This document shows positions 43,153 through 52,177 of a stretch of 54,414 nucleotides of DNA, piece after piece; position 1 is the first letter of the stretch, and every line of letters starts with the position of its first letter. The DNA comes from Prevotella sp. (lineage in GTDB: Bacteria > Bacteroidota > Bacteroidia > Bacteroidales > Bacteroidaceae). The DNA is taken from positions 1-54,414 of the forward strand of contig JAHHQW010000011.1 in NCBI GenBank assembly GCA_020026195.1, given 5' to 3'. The notes below the pieces were generated by a model. The model was not told the DNA's origin. It saw only the letters and a list, made by a program, of their open reading frames with translations, and did no database searches. Made by a program: the position numbers and the translations under genes.

Positions 43153-43889
43153 AATCCTGCTGCTAAAATTTGAACGATGTGAATGGTCTTGATAGGAAGT
43201 TTCTCACGTTTGATGACACCTTCCATGTGCATCAGACAAGAACTGTCGGCACCTGTGATGTATTCTGCGCCAGTACTTATATGGTCCATAACCTTGTCGT
43301 GTCCCATACATGCCGACACGTCAGGCTCCTCTACGGCAAACATTCCGCCGAAGCCACAGCACTCGTCAGCACGCTTGGGCTCGAATACTTCGATGCCGTT
43401 GACCATGGATAGCAGGTCTCTCAACTTAGAATAATAAGGAATGTTCCTTTCGCTTGGAGACGACAGATGCAGTTCGCGGACACCATGGCAGCTGTTATGT
43501 ATACTTACTTTGTGCGGGAACGAAGAGCCTAAAGTCTTAGGCTTTATGACATCGTGGATAAACTCACATATATCATAAATCTTCTCGCTGTTCATACATT
43601 TATGATTATGCTTTTCCAATATATGCGGATGATTCTCCTTAACGAAAGCCACACAGCTTGCCGAAGGACCGACGACATAGTCATACTGTTTAAACAATTC
43701 TTCCATTCTCAAAGCCAGCTCGGCAGCCTTATCTTCAAAACCGGCATTAGCCATCGGCTGTCCGCAGCAGGTCTGGTCAAGCGGATAATCTACATCTATA
43801 CCCAGATGCTTTAATAGTTTATACGATGCAACGCCCACTTCAGGGTACACTGCATTGATATAACAGGGTATAAATAATCCTATTTTCAT
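43149..43889 (-). CDS. lutA: LutA-like CCG-domain protein
   Basis: 246 residues with two cysteine-rich CCG domains: CCGQPMANAG near 41, and ECCGFGGMFAV near 177, plus SCHGVREL. Typical length for LutA/YkgE. First gene of the lut operon. Confidence 0.9.
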   Translation of the reverse strand: MKIGLFIPCYINAVYPEVGVASYKLLKHLGIDVDYPLDQTCCGQPMANAGFEDKAAELALRMEELFKQYDYVVGPSASCVAFVKENHPHILEKHNHKCMNSEKIYDICEFIHDVIKPKTLGSSFPHKVSIHNSCHGVRELHLSSPSERNIPYYSKLRDLLSMVNGIEVFEPKRADECCGFGGMFAVEEPDVSACMGHDKVMDHISTGAEYITGADSSCLMHMEGVIKREKLPIKTIHIVQILAAGL

Positions 43890-44004
43890 ACGTGTTATTA
43901 AAATTTTATTCTTTCTATATAAGTTTGCCTGTTCAGACTACATCAAATCCGTAAAGATGTATAGGTAATGTCTGTGAAAGCTACAAAGAGAATGGATAAT
44001 GATC

Positions 44005-44034
44005 ATAATTATAGAAAGCCACATCTATAATTAT
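44005..44034. promoter_or_regulatory. Inverted repeat in the lut leader
   Basis: ATAATTATAGA and TCTATAATTAT form an 11-bp perfect inverted repeat with an 8-nt gap, between the lut promoter and lutA. It could be an operator or a leader hairpin. Confidence 0.4.
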
Positions 44035-44057
44035 CGGTTATTATGGGTTCTCAGTTG

Positions 44058-44065
44058 CAAATGTA
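44058..44065 (-). promoter_or_regulatory. -7 element of the lut promoter
   Basis: Minus-strand TACATTTG fits TAnnTTTG; a weak -33 element follows at the right distance. Leader about 160 nt. In 43890-44410 I see nothing else except this, the inverted repeat and a terminator. Confidence 0.5.
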
Positions 44066-44310
44066 CAAAATATTATTGCTTTATGTCGAATAGCATGTAG
44101 TTTTTTTGAAAAATAGGTATATGTAACGTTATATGATATACTTACGTGATGGCATGTATCGAAGAGTATAAATTTTTATGCCTTTGTCATTATAGTATGT
44201 TTTATGTCAGAATCTGCTGTTCAGAAACATACACTTAGGTAAACGTAATGACGATAGTTCTTGATATGGCTGCGTTAATTTTTTCGGCTATAGTGACGCA
44301 ATGCAGAATA

Positions 44311-44356
44311 AAAAAAGTGAGTATGCAGTAATCATAAGATCGTGTGCATACTCACT
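44311..44356 (-). terminator. Terminator of the T9SS protein operon
   Basis: On the minus strand AGTGAGTATGCA pairs with TGCATACTCACT and T7 follows. Confidence 0.85.
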
Positions 44357-44410
44357 TAACTAAAATATTAAATCACGGCTTTTAGAGCCATGACCGGAAA
44401 AAATCCGGAA

Positions 44411-46246
44411 TCATTTTACAATAATCTTCTGAACAAATACACTTGTACCGTCTGTAGTGCGAACTACATAGATACCGGGAGCAAGGCTTGAATCCTTGAT
44501 TTCGCTACCAGAGAGGTCGTAAACGCTCAGCAGTCTGTAGCCGTTTTCAACCTGAAGGTATCCGTCAACAACCCATACAGAAGGCTTCTTGCCGTCGTTG
44601 CTTACAACCTCGTCGATGCCTGATGTCGTGATGTGTCTGTATGTCGTGTTGTAAACCTGAAGCTGACGCTTGTCCTTTGCATCGTAGTTGCTTACTACGG
44701 CAACGACACGGATGTTGTTGGGATTCCATTCCTTGTCAAGAGTTACCTCGTAGTTCTTTTCGAAAGCATAAGAGGTAATGTCTATTTCATCACCCCAGCA
44801 AGATTCGTTTACGATAGAACGAACGACACCGTCGTGTACGTATTCGCTTTCGCCTGTCTGTGTGTCAGACTTTACGCCGTCCTCTACGAGATAAATTGTA
44901 AGGCGCAGGCTCTTCTGGAAAGGCATTTCCTTAACACCGGCCTTGCCTGATGCCTTGATGCTTAGGTTACGTGTTGCTTCATCGTAATCGAGAGTAAGAG
45001 TAGGAGCTATGTAAGAAGGTATCTGTCTGCATACGTTCATCATGTCTTCTGCGACACTCTGATAATTGACAAAATATGCAGGTCCAAATTCGGGCATGCC
45101 ATCAAAGATATTACGGTCTGCCAGTAGTGCAGGGTAAAATATATGGTTGTTGTCAAAGAAATATTTGTAAGGTTTAGAAGCATTGAGAGTAAACTTATCA
45201 TCAATATGATGCTTAATCCATACAATATCATTATCTTCTCCTATAGCATTACTATAAAGGACGTCTGCTGCAGGTCCTGTTTCGTCCAGTTCAGAATAGA
45301 ACTGCTCCAGAAGTACTAAACGTTTAACAGGTTCTGCGCCTTCTTTGGCTGCGAATAGTTTGTGTTCTGCATAATTGTCAGAAGGATCCATGTCTTCTTT
45401 CCCATTTACCTTAACAACTTTTACTTCTATTGAATTATTACCTTCTTCAGGGAATTTAACACCATTAACGTCAATGGAAACCTCTGTGTTGTGAGGAACT
45501 GAAATGTTTTTAAGTCTTTTTGTATCGAAAATCTTACCATTAGCAGAAATTTCAACATCCATGGAATTTACTTCGTCGAGTCCGAAGTTCCACATTCTAA
45601 TCTGAGCTGATGTGGGATAATTTTGAACTATAAAGTCATTTGATATAAGTTTGTGAATTTTTATGTCGTTGTGAGGAAGATTTTTACCTTCAACGAAAGC
45701 ACGTATGGCAAGATCATAATCAATCAGTGGACTAACTTCATTCCAAATACCTCGGTCACCGAAATAGTTTACACCGTCTGTACGTCCGGGGACGCCGTCA
45801 AATGTAATAACTTGAGCATTCATTGTTGACTCGTTTGTATAGAATACATAGCCAACGTACAGGTCATCGTTTTCACGAATGGTGTAAGGTCTGTTCAGTT
45901 TGATAGAGTTCCAGCCAGTATTGAAGTCTGTAACCGACTGTGTAACCAGAGCCTGACCTCCAAGTTCGCGTGAGATGAAAAGAGTCATTTCATTTCCCGG
46001 CTTCTGAAGGATGGCGAAGTCGATTGTCGTAATCTTACTTCCTACATACTTCTTCAGAATAGACTGAGGAAGACGGATGGCAGCATGATACTCTGAGGGC
46101 TGGTCTGTCTGGGCAATCAGACCGCTGCCAATCTTATCAACACAATATCCCAGACGGGCTTTTTCTGTTCCCTGTGCGAAAGCACTAAAAGTAGTACTGA
46201 TTGCCAGAACTCCGGCAACCAGTACTTTCATTAATGATTTATTCAT
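44411..46246 (-). CDS. T9SS-exported protein with Omp28-like thioredoxin-fold region
   Basis: 611 residues from ATG 46246; the stop of the upstream gene overlaps it. Signal peptide ends in SAFAQ. The middle (KRLVLLEQFYSE, then HHIDDKFTLNASKPY and DGMPEFGPAYFVNY) resembles Omp28-type proteins. The C-terminal 70 residues (LSVYDLSGSEI, LAPGIYVVRTTDGTSVFVQKIIVK) are a type A sorting domain, so it should cross the outer membrane through the PorSS and be surface-anchored or released. Paired with the next gene. Confidence 0.75.
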   Translation of the reverse strand: MNKSLMKVLVAGVLAISTTFSAFAQGTEKARLGYCVDKIGSGLIAQTDQPSEYHAAIRLPQSILKKYVGSKITTIDFAILQKPGNEMTLFISRELGGQALVTQSVTDFNTGWNSIKLNRPYTIRENDDLYVGYVFYTNESTMNAQVITFDGVPGRTDGVNYFGDRGIWNEVSPLIDYDLAIRAFVEGKNLPHNDIKIHKLISNDFIVQNYPTSAQIRMWNFGLDEVNSMDVEISANGKIFDTKRLKNISVPHNTEVSIDVNGVKFPEEGNNSIEVKVVKVNGKEDMDPSDNYAEHKLFAAKEGAEPVKRLVLLEQFYSELDETGPAADVLYSNAIGEDNDIVWIKHHIDDKFTLNASKPYKYFFDNNHIFYPALLADRNIFDGMPEFGPAYFVNYQSVAEDMMNVCRQIPSYIAPTLTLDYDEATRNLSIKASGKAGVKEMPFQKSLRLTIYLVEDGVKSDTQTGESEYVHDGVVRSIVNESCWGDEIDITSYAFEKNYEVTLDKEWNPNNIRVVAVVSNYDAKDKRQLQVYNTTYRHITTSGIDEVVSNDGKKPSVWVVDGYLQVENGYRLLSVYDLSGSEIKDSSLAPGIYVVRTTDGTSVFVQKIIVK

Positions 46247-49200
46247 TATCAACTACAATTTTTCTTACAATATTTTCTCCGTCGCGAGTAACTGCCTTAA
46301 TTACATAGAATCCGGACTGTAACTGAACGTGAGCACTTGTCTGTCCAATGCCGATTGTGCTGTGAGCACATACTGTACCCTGCATGTCGTATACATAGAG
46401 TTCGCTTGCCTCAAAGCCGCTGAATACGAAGCTCTTTGTTGCAGGTGAGTAAGAAATCTCCGAGTTACCCATAACGAGTTCGTCAGAAATACCGTTTGTA
46501 TAGTCTATGGCCATGTAAGCTATAGGAATTTCACGGAATGCGAATGTCTGAAGAGATTCGTCTTCATAGTAAAATTCGTCGTAACCCTGGTAACGGAGTG
46601 AACGCCATACGTTGTTGCCCTTGTTGTAAATCTGGAACAAAGCAGGGAACATTTCGTCTGATTCGCCAGACTTCCATACCTGAACGATGAGGTTCTTACC
46701 CTTTTCATACTGGAACGGAGTGTTAAGTGTGAATTCCATCTTAAGACCTTCACCGATTTCTACGCTTGTTGTACCTTCGTAAACGAGCTGCATGTCTGTA
46801 TTTACAGCCCAGTCGCTGATGGCAGGAACTTCAGGATAATCTGTCTTGTCTGTAAGAGCCATGTAAATCTTGACAGGAACATCCTTTACGGGGTTAGCAA
46901 TGCTGTTGCTTGTGTATTCGAATGCGAAACGAGTGATGAGACCGTCAGCCTCTGCCTTGATTTCGTTAGCAAGGTAAAGCTGTTCTGTTGTAGACTCAGG
47001 CTTCAGGAATGAGATAGGAACAGTAGTGTGTTTGCCACGGTTCTTGTCCTGTGCAAATACGTTCCATGTTACTGTACCCTCAGGCTGTACTACGTAATCC
47101 AGTTCGGCGCTGCGGTTGTTTTCAGCATATTCGTCGCTGCTCATTTCTACTACGGCAACAAACTTACGAGATCCGCTCTTTGTAGGTTTGATTACCACGG
47201 GAGCGTCTGCAATAGCATCGGGTTCAACAGATACGTTGCATTCTGCCTCACCGATTAATACATCTTCACCATCTGTTACGTCAAGAACCTTAACCTTGTA
47301 AGCGTTCTGAGTCTTGCTGCCTTGGTTCTGTACCTTTACGGTAACGTTAGCGTCAGTTCCCTGAGCCATTTCGAGAGCACCGCCCATACCTGCGGCAGCG
47401 AGGTCGTTGCCATAGATACGTTCGATTTTAAATCCTGTTACATTTAAAAAATGGCCATCAGAAGATTCAGGACTGTTGTCGCGTAGGGCTATAAAATAAG
47501 TGCCGTCTTTTTCGACTTTAGTTTTTGCAATGTTTACGCAAGATTCAGAATATATAGAGCCTTGTAATTCTTCAAAAGAAGCAACTATGGTTGATAGTGA
47601 AGTAGTTTCTTTTTTATCTCCCATTACGATGCTATAAGTATATGTTTCTTTCGGTGATCCTAATTCTGTTAAAAAAGTAATTCTGTAGTTGCAGCCACCA
47701 TTCAATTTAATAGGAGGTGAAATGAGGTAGTCGTCATTTGTACCTATGTTTTTTGTATAGTTAGAGAAACCTTTTCGGAAATCTACGTATTGAAATGAAC
47801 AACCTGATAAATCAGCATCTATAATTGTCCATTTTTCTACGTTCTCAAAATTTTCAAATGTATCAGTATATGTAGTTGTAAAAGGAGTTCCGAACATCTT
47901 GGACTCAGACTTAACTGTGATGCCCTCGCCCTGAGCGTTGAACGGAGTAATCTCATAGTAGTATGTACCGAATTCGGTAAGTTTGTCGTCTACGAGAGAT
48001 GTCTCCCTCAGACCCTTTGCAATTTCTACATTGCCCGGCTGGCGGATTACTGTATAAGTAAGAGTAGACTTGTCGTATCCCTTACCGGCTGCACCCAGTT
48101 CGGGAGCCTGCCATGTAAGCTTCATCATGTCACTCTCCGGAGTCAGTGCGAGACCGCGGATAGCTCCCGGTACATCCTGACCTACGTATACCTTAACGCT
48201 ATCTATAAGACCTCTTTCTCCATCCTTACGCATAGGAGTGATGTAGTATGTGTTATAGCCGTGCTCTGGTGTTGTGTCGATCCACTGCATTGCCAGGCCG
48301 ATCTTTCCAGCTGCATCGATTGTAGCTACGACATTGTTCTCTGTACCGCGGCAGATCTGGATGCTCTTGAGCTCTTCCAGCTTGTCACCGCGCCAGTTAA
48401 CAGAAGGGTTAGTCCACTTCAGTGTGTCGCACAGTGTGTATGCATTGTCAGCATTTGCTGTGAGACCGAGAACCTTGCCGGCAGCGTCACGGTTGTCGGC
48501 ACCTCTGTAAGGAACATACAAAGAAGAAATTACGTTGAATCCGAATGAAGAAGTCTCTACGGCTGTCCTAGCCTTTGGATCTACTTCATAGAGGTGCTGG
48601 TAACCTTCGTTGTTGCTTGCAGCCCAGTACAGCAGGTTTGTATTGTGGTTCATATCCATTGTATGAGAATAATTAGGCACGATGGGATCTCCGTTGCATT
48701 TAACCTCGAAAGATTCTGTTACTGCGAAATCATTCTTCGGATCCAGCTTGCAGATTTCTGAACCAATGTAATAAGTGTTTGCAGCATCAGGAATACCTCT
48801 TACGATGTAAAGGTTACCCTCGTAGTCGGCAGCCATAGCCCATACGTATGAGTCTAATGTCTTCTTAAGAGTATATTTACCTGTTGCCTTGTCTACGGTG
48901 TAGAGGTCAGAAACGATACGTTCGGGGTTACGACCTACTGCATAGAGGATGTCGTTGGTGTTATCGTATGTCATTTCATACAGTGTAGGCCAGGTCGTAT
49001 CGTTTTCATTCATAGGTGCAATGGTTTTTACCTCGCCAGTATTAAAATCTATTTCGCAGAATTCTTTTACACGTTCTGTATAAGTGTATATGTTTACTTT
49101 ATAGCCCAGGAACTTATTGCCACACCATGCACCACAGCGTAAGTTGAGAATACGATAATCCGAATCCTTGGGATCGATAGGAGCAATAGGAATAACTTCA

Positions 49201-49439
49201 AAAGCATCTTTACTATAAAACTTAATATAATGTAGTGGACCTGATGCATCTTGAAGAGTGGCTCCGTACATTAATAATCCTCTGTCTCTGTTGTCTGGAG
49301 CGGGGATAAGATTACCGGTTCCTTGCGTTGTGTTGGGTGCAAACGCAGCAGGGAACGTCTTTACTGATTGTGCGCCAACCTGAGCTGAACACATAATCAT
49401 CAAACCTGCAAAAGCAGATTTAAGAGTAATTTTTTTCAT
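46239..49439 (-). CDS. Large T9SS-exported protein with adhesin-like and FN3-like domains
   Basis: 1066 residues. Signal peptide ends in VGAQS. First 340 residues look like a beta-propeller-type sequence, then fibronectin-III-like (about 420-520, PGAIRGLALTPESDMMKLTWQAP), a cleaved-adhesin-like jelly roll (about 530-690, ENFENVEKWTIIDAD...YLISPPIKL) and an Ig-like part (about 700-790). The C-terminus (LYVYDMQGTVC, LQSGFYVIKAVTRDG) is a type A sorting domain. Likely a surface adhesin or polymer-binding protein; no peptidase motif seen. Confidence 0.75.
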   Translation of the reverse strand: MKKITLKSAFAGLMIMCSAQVGAQSVKTFPAAFAPNTTQGTGNLIPAPDNRDRGLLMYGATLQDASGPLHYIKFYSKDAFEVIPIAPIDPKDSDYRILNLRCGAWCGNKFLGYKVNIYTYTERVKEFCEIDFNTGEVKTIAPMNENDTTWPTLYEMTYDNTNDILYAVGRNPERIVSDLYTVDKATGKYTLKKTLDSYVWAMAADYEGNLYIVRGIPDAANTYYIGSEICKLDPKNDFAVTESFEVKCNGDPIVPNYSHTMDMNHNTNLLYWAASNNEGYQHLYEVDPKARTAVETSSFGFNVISSLYVPYRGADNRDAAGKVLGLTANADNAYTLCDTLKWTNPSVNWRGDKLEELKSIQICRGTENNVVATIDAAGKIGLAMQWIDTTPEHGYNTYYITPMRKDGERGLIDSVKVYVGQDVPGAIRGLALTPESDMMKLTWQAPELGAAGKGYDKSTLTYTVIRQPGNVEIAKGLRETSLVDDKLTEFGTYYYEITPFNAQGEGITVKSESKMFGTPFTTTYTDTFENFENVEKWTIIDADLSGCSFQYVDFRKGFSNYTKNIGTNDDYLISPPIKLNGGCNYRITFLTELGSPKETYTYSIVMGDKKETTSLSTIVASFEELQGSIYSESCVNIAKTKVEKDGTYFIALRDNSPESSDGHFLNVTGFKIERIYGNDLAAAGMGGALEMAQGTDANVTVKVQNQGSKTQNAYKVKVLDVTDGEDVLIGEAECNVSVEPDAIADAPVVIKPTKSGSRKFVAVVEMSSDEYAENNRSAELDYVVQPEGTVTWNVFAQDKNRGKHTTVPISFLKPESTTEQLYLANEIKAEADGLITRFAFEYTSNSIANPVKDVPVKIYMALTDKTDYPEVPAISDWAVNTDMQLVYEGTTSVEIGEGLKMEFTLNTPFQYEKGKNLIVQVWKSGESDEMFPALFQIYNKGNNVWRSLRYQGYDEFYYEDESLQTFAFREIPIAYMAIDYTNGISDELVMGNSEISYSPATKSFVFSGFEASELYVYDMQGTVCAHSTIGIGQTSAHVQLQSGFYVIKAVTRDGENIVRKIVVDNE

Positions 49440-49521
49440 GCTTATTTCTTTTGTGTCAGATACGAAGTATAAATTTTATACTCAGTATTCAACTGGTTAA
49501 TAATGTAGTCGTTTAATGATA

Positions 49522-49552
49522 CAAAATTAGATATAAATCTTTAAATTCCAAA
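49522..49552 (-). promoter_or_regulatory. Promoter of the T9SS protein operon
   Basis: Minus strand: TTTG (49552-49549), 19 bp, TAATTTTG (49529-49522). Matches the Bacteroidetes consensus and gives a leader of about 75 nt. The rest of 49440-49765 is AT-rich, without genes. Confidence 0.7.
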
Positions 49553-49704
49553 ATAAAATACTTTATTAATGTATTAATTCACTTAAAATTTAATATAAAT
49601 ACAATTTTATTTAAAAAAAACATCGGATGATATGCTTGATGTTTTTACATCTTAAAATACTTGTGTCTTTCGTTCAGACAATCTTTAGCTGTGTGTTAAA
49701 ACAA

Positions 49705-49745
49705 CAAAGGCTGCAACTTTTCAGTGCAGCCTTTGTCTATTTTTA
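49705..49745. terminator. Terminator hairpin (CAAAGGCTGCA type)
   Basis: CAAAGGCTGCA...TGCAGCCTTTG, 11-bp stem, after the PepSY-like lipoprotein gene. Almost the same stem ends the gene at 51476. Confidence 0.8.
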
Positions 49746-49765
49746 TAATCTATAAAGAGTCTTGA

Positions 49766-50722
49766 TTAATCATCTTCTTCAACAGTAATCTTACCAAACT
49801 TGTCGATGTGGATTTCAAGTTCAACGTTGTTGCGAAGTCTGATCTTAATGCTGATAGACTTACCGAACTTGTAGTGGTCCTCAATTTCAACTTCGATACG
49901 CTTCTGGAAGTAGATGTCTTCGATGTCAATCTGGTGTCTCAGGAAGAAGTCGTGAAGTTCTTCTTTTGTCTCTCTGTAGTTGTCGCCAAGAATCTCAAAA
50001 AATTCCTTGATACCAGTTTCGTATTCTGTGCTGATCCACTGATACTTCAGGTTGAACTTGATTTCCTTGTGCTTTGTACCAATCATTACGTCAACTGTAA
50101 TTTCATTGTCGTCGTAATCAATTTCTACAACAGAAAGATACTGGAAGTCAGCAGGGAAGAGAATTTCAAGAGCATGGAGAATGTCATCAGGAACGATAAC
50201 GGGAAGAACGTCTTCATAATCGTCGTCATCAAGTACATCTTTCAGGATGTCACCGTGTTCAGAGATAGAGATTACTCTTTCTAAGTCACCCTTTTCGATT
50301 TCGATTACATAGATAAGACCCATGTTAGGACGGTAAATAACTTCGCATTCGTCAATTTTCCATCCTGCATAGTACAATTCCATGTACAGGTTGAAACGCT
50401 CAATTACGATAGCAGGAAGTTCGTCGAAGAGAATCTCCTGATCAGACTGGCAGTACTGACCTTCTAAAGTGAACCATGCAGAGCTTGAGAATGTAACAGT
50501 TGTACCTCTTGTGATATCACCGTTAAAGCGAGCTACATGATAGTTGCCGACTGTTTCCCATTTAACGTCTTTGGCGTCTTTGTATAATTTATGGAATTCT
50601 TCTTTTGCTTTTTCAGGAACGTCTGCAGATCCCGGAGCCTCGTAATGTTCGTCATCGCTGCTGCAAGCACTGAAAAGGAGTGCGCTGCATGTAAAAGCTA
50701 ATAATAAATTTTTAAGTTTCAT
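49766..50722 (-). CDS. PepSY-like lipoprotein (DUF2874 repeats)
   Basis: 318 residues. Lipobox LLFSACSS. Contains two or more PepSY-like repeats of Bacteroidetes (VPEKAKEEFHKLYKDAKDVKWE, ARFNGD, and LYMELYYAGWKIDECEVIYR), a fold related to BLIP-like inhibitors, and a very acidic C-terminal half. It is presumably exported to the outer membrane. The function is unknown. Confidence 0.75.
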   Translation of the reverse strand: MKLKNLLLAFTCSALLFSACSSDDEHYEAPGSADVPEKAKEEFHKLYKDAKDVKWETVGNYHVARFNGDITRGTTVTFSSSAWFTLEGQYCQSDQEILFDELPAIVIERFNLYMELYYAGWKIDECEVIYRPNMGLIYVIEIEKGDLERVISISEHGDILKDVLDDDDYEDVLPVIVPDDILHALEILFPADFQYLSVVEIDYDDNEITVDVMIGTKHKEIKFNLKYQWISTEYETGIKEFFEILGDNYRETKEELHDFFLRHQIDIEDIYFQKRIEVEIEDHYKFGKSISIKIRLRNNVELEIHIDKFGKITVEEDD

Positions 50723-50793
50723 AAGTCTTAGTTTTTAGTGAATGTTTTCTTTTTGTTAGTTTTTGTTTGTTTATAGAATCATTATTCTGCCGC

Positions 50794-50801
50794 AAAAATA
50801 A
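50794..50801 (-). promoter_or_regulatory. -7 element of the PepSY-like gene promoter
   Basis: Minus-strand TATTTTTG with an approximate TTTA at the -33 distance. Leader about 65 nt. Confidence 0.5.
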
Positions 50802-51475
50802 TTTTAAAATTCATAGTGGGTAAATACTTCAGGTTAAAAGATGTAAAAGAGATAAAATCTATAACGTTGTTTAACGTTTACCACCATTAAATCTTCCATA
50901 TGTTAAGGAATCTTCTACAATAAGTGACAAAAAATGCTCTTTTCTCTATGTTTTTGGTGAGTTGTGATATTACTAATTATTGCACGCCATTATGATGTCG
51001 TTGTAAAGTATAAGTAAAACGATGCCTTTATATAATAAGGTCATAATGGCGATTTTGTGTAAAATCTGTTTATGTATGCATTCCACAAGGAATAATTGAT
51101 TAAAATATGTTTTTTTAACTATCAGTTTTTTGTCAGTAATGTATTTTTTCTTACCTTGCCGCGGTATTCGAGTAAATCCTTTTGAAACATAGGGAAATGC
51201 GCTGTCATAACGCAGAAACTTGAGAAATAAACTGACACAGAACATATATAAAATGTCTGTATATTATAAACTTTAAAACAATATTATGAATGAAATAGTG
51301 ACAATATATTTCCAGAACGCAGAAGACTCTGCTTAGCTGCGGACTTTCATATAGAAACGCATTTGTCAGCTTGGTTACAACAGATAACGTATGACTATAT
51401 ACTATATGGAATGATTATAAATGATTTTGATTAGCAGAAACATACATAAAAGAAAAAACATAAAACGAAGATAAT
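50802..51475. other. AT-rich host intergenic region, no gene supported
   Basis: The only frame of any length (90 codons on the minus strand, 50973-51245) has no recognisable domain and unlikely composition, so I do not call it. No clear promoter with both elements is seen for the gene at 51476. No repeats or RNA family recognised. Confidence 0.4.
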
Positions 51476-51991
51476 ATGAAAAAGTTGTATTTTTTACTGG
51501 TCTTGTTTTTCTCCTCACTTTCGTTAGTGGCGCAAGACCGAATTACAGAATTTGTATTCCATGCCAACCGGTATGCAGGAGTTGATGCCTCCAGTTTCAG
51601 AATGCGTCTGGGTCGTCAGTACAGAAAGTCGCATCGTGACTTGGACAGATATTACAGAATGTTCGGAAACAACTGGGGTAATGTAGGCATTGCTCTTGAA
51701 ATATCACGTGTATCAGGTAGAAAACTGGATGATATCTCATTCTATTTCAAGAAACACGGACGTCGCGGATGGGGCTCGGTACTTGTAGACATCGGTATTA
51801 CTCCTCATTCTGACTGGTATGATCCGTTCTACGACCGTATAAATGAGTATGACGGCTACTGGGAAGAATCTTACAGATGTTACAAACGCCATCCTAAACA
51901 TCACTACAAGCGTCATAAGCATCATTACAAACGCCGTTATTACAAGTGGGATGATGATGACGATGACGACGATGATGATGATGACGATTGA
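51476..51991 (+). CDS. Secreted protein with His/Lys/Arg-rich region and poly-Asp tail
   Basis: 171 residues. Signal peptide ending LVAQD. The body (ITEFVFHANRYAGVDASSFRMRL, YYRMFGNNWGNVGIALEISRVSG) is a small helical domain seen in other secreted Bacteroidetes proteins. It ends with a HYKRHKHHYKRRYYK-type basic segment followed by 13 Asp in a row, encoded by a GAT/GAC microsatellite. The basic plus acidic ends suggest metal or polyanion binding; that is inference. Confidence 0.7.
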   Translation: MKKLYFLLVLFFSSLSLVAQDRITEFVFHANRYAGVDASSFRMRLGRQYRKSHRDLDRYYRMFGNNWGNVGIALEISRVSGRKLDDISFYFKKHGRRGWGSVLVDIGITPHSDWYDPFYDRINEYDGYWEESYRCYKRHPKHHYKRHKHHYKRRYYKWDDDDDDDDDDDDD

Positions 51992-52079
51992 TAAGAAGAA
52001 AGGGATGTTCTTTATTTCACTTTGCCGAACATCTTGAAACCGTAATTTGAAATCATCGTATTCAAAATATAGATAAATG

Positions 52080-52120
52080 ACAAAGGCTGCAACTCTGATG
52101 ATTGCAGCCTTTGTTTTGTT
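52080..52120 (+). terminator. Terminator hairpin (CAAAGGCTGCAA type)
   Basis: CAAAGGCTGCAA...TTGCAGCCTTTG then TTTTG. Same stem as at 49705-49745. Confidence 0.75.
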
Positions 52121-52177
52121 ATATGAAGCAGTGAAAAGTACTTCGTTATTTAGTAACTGCTGTATGGAAACGTCAGT

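Noticed and set aside
50973..51245. 90-codon minus-strand ORF
   Set aside because: No domain, no promoter or RBS support, composition of AT-rich intergenic DNA.
51940..51991. Poly-Asp repeat as a second DGR variable region
   Set aside because: It has no similarity to the TR and is a plain GAT/GAC microsatellite outside the prophage.
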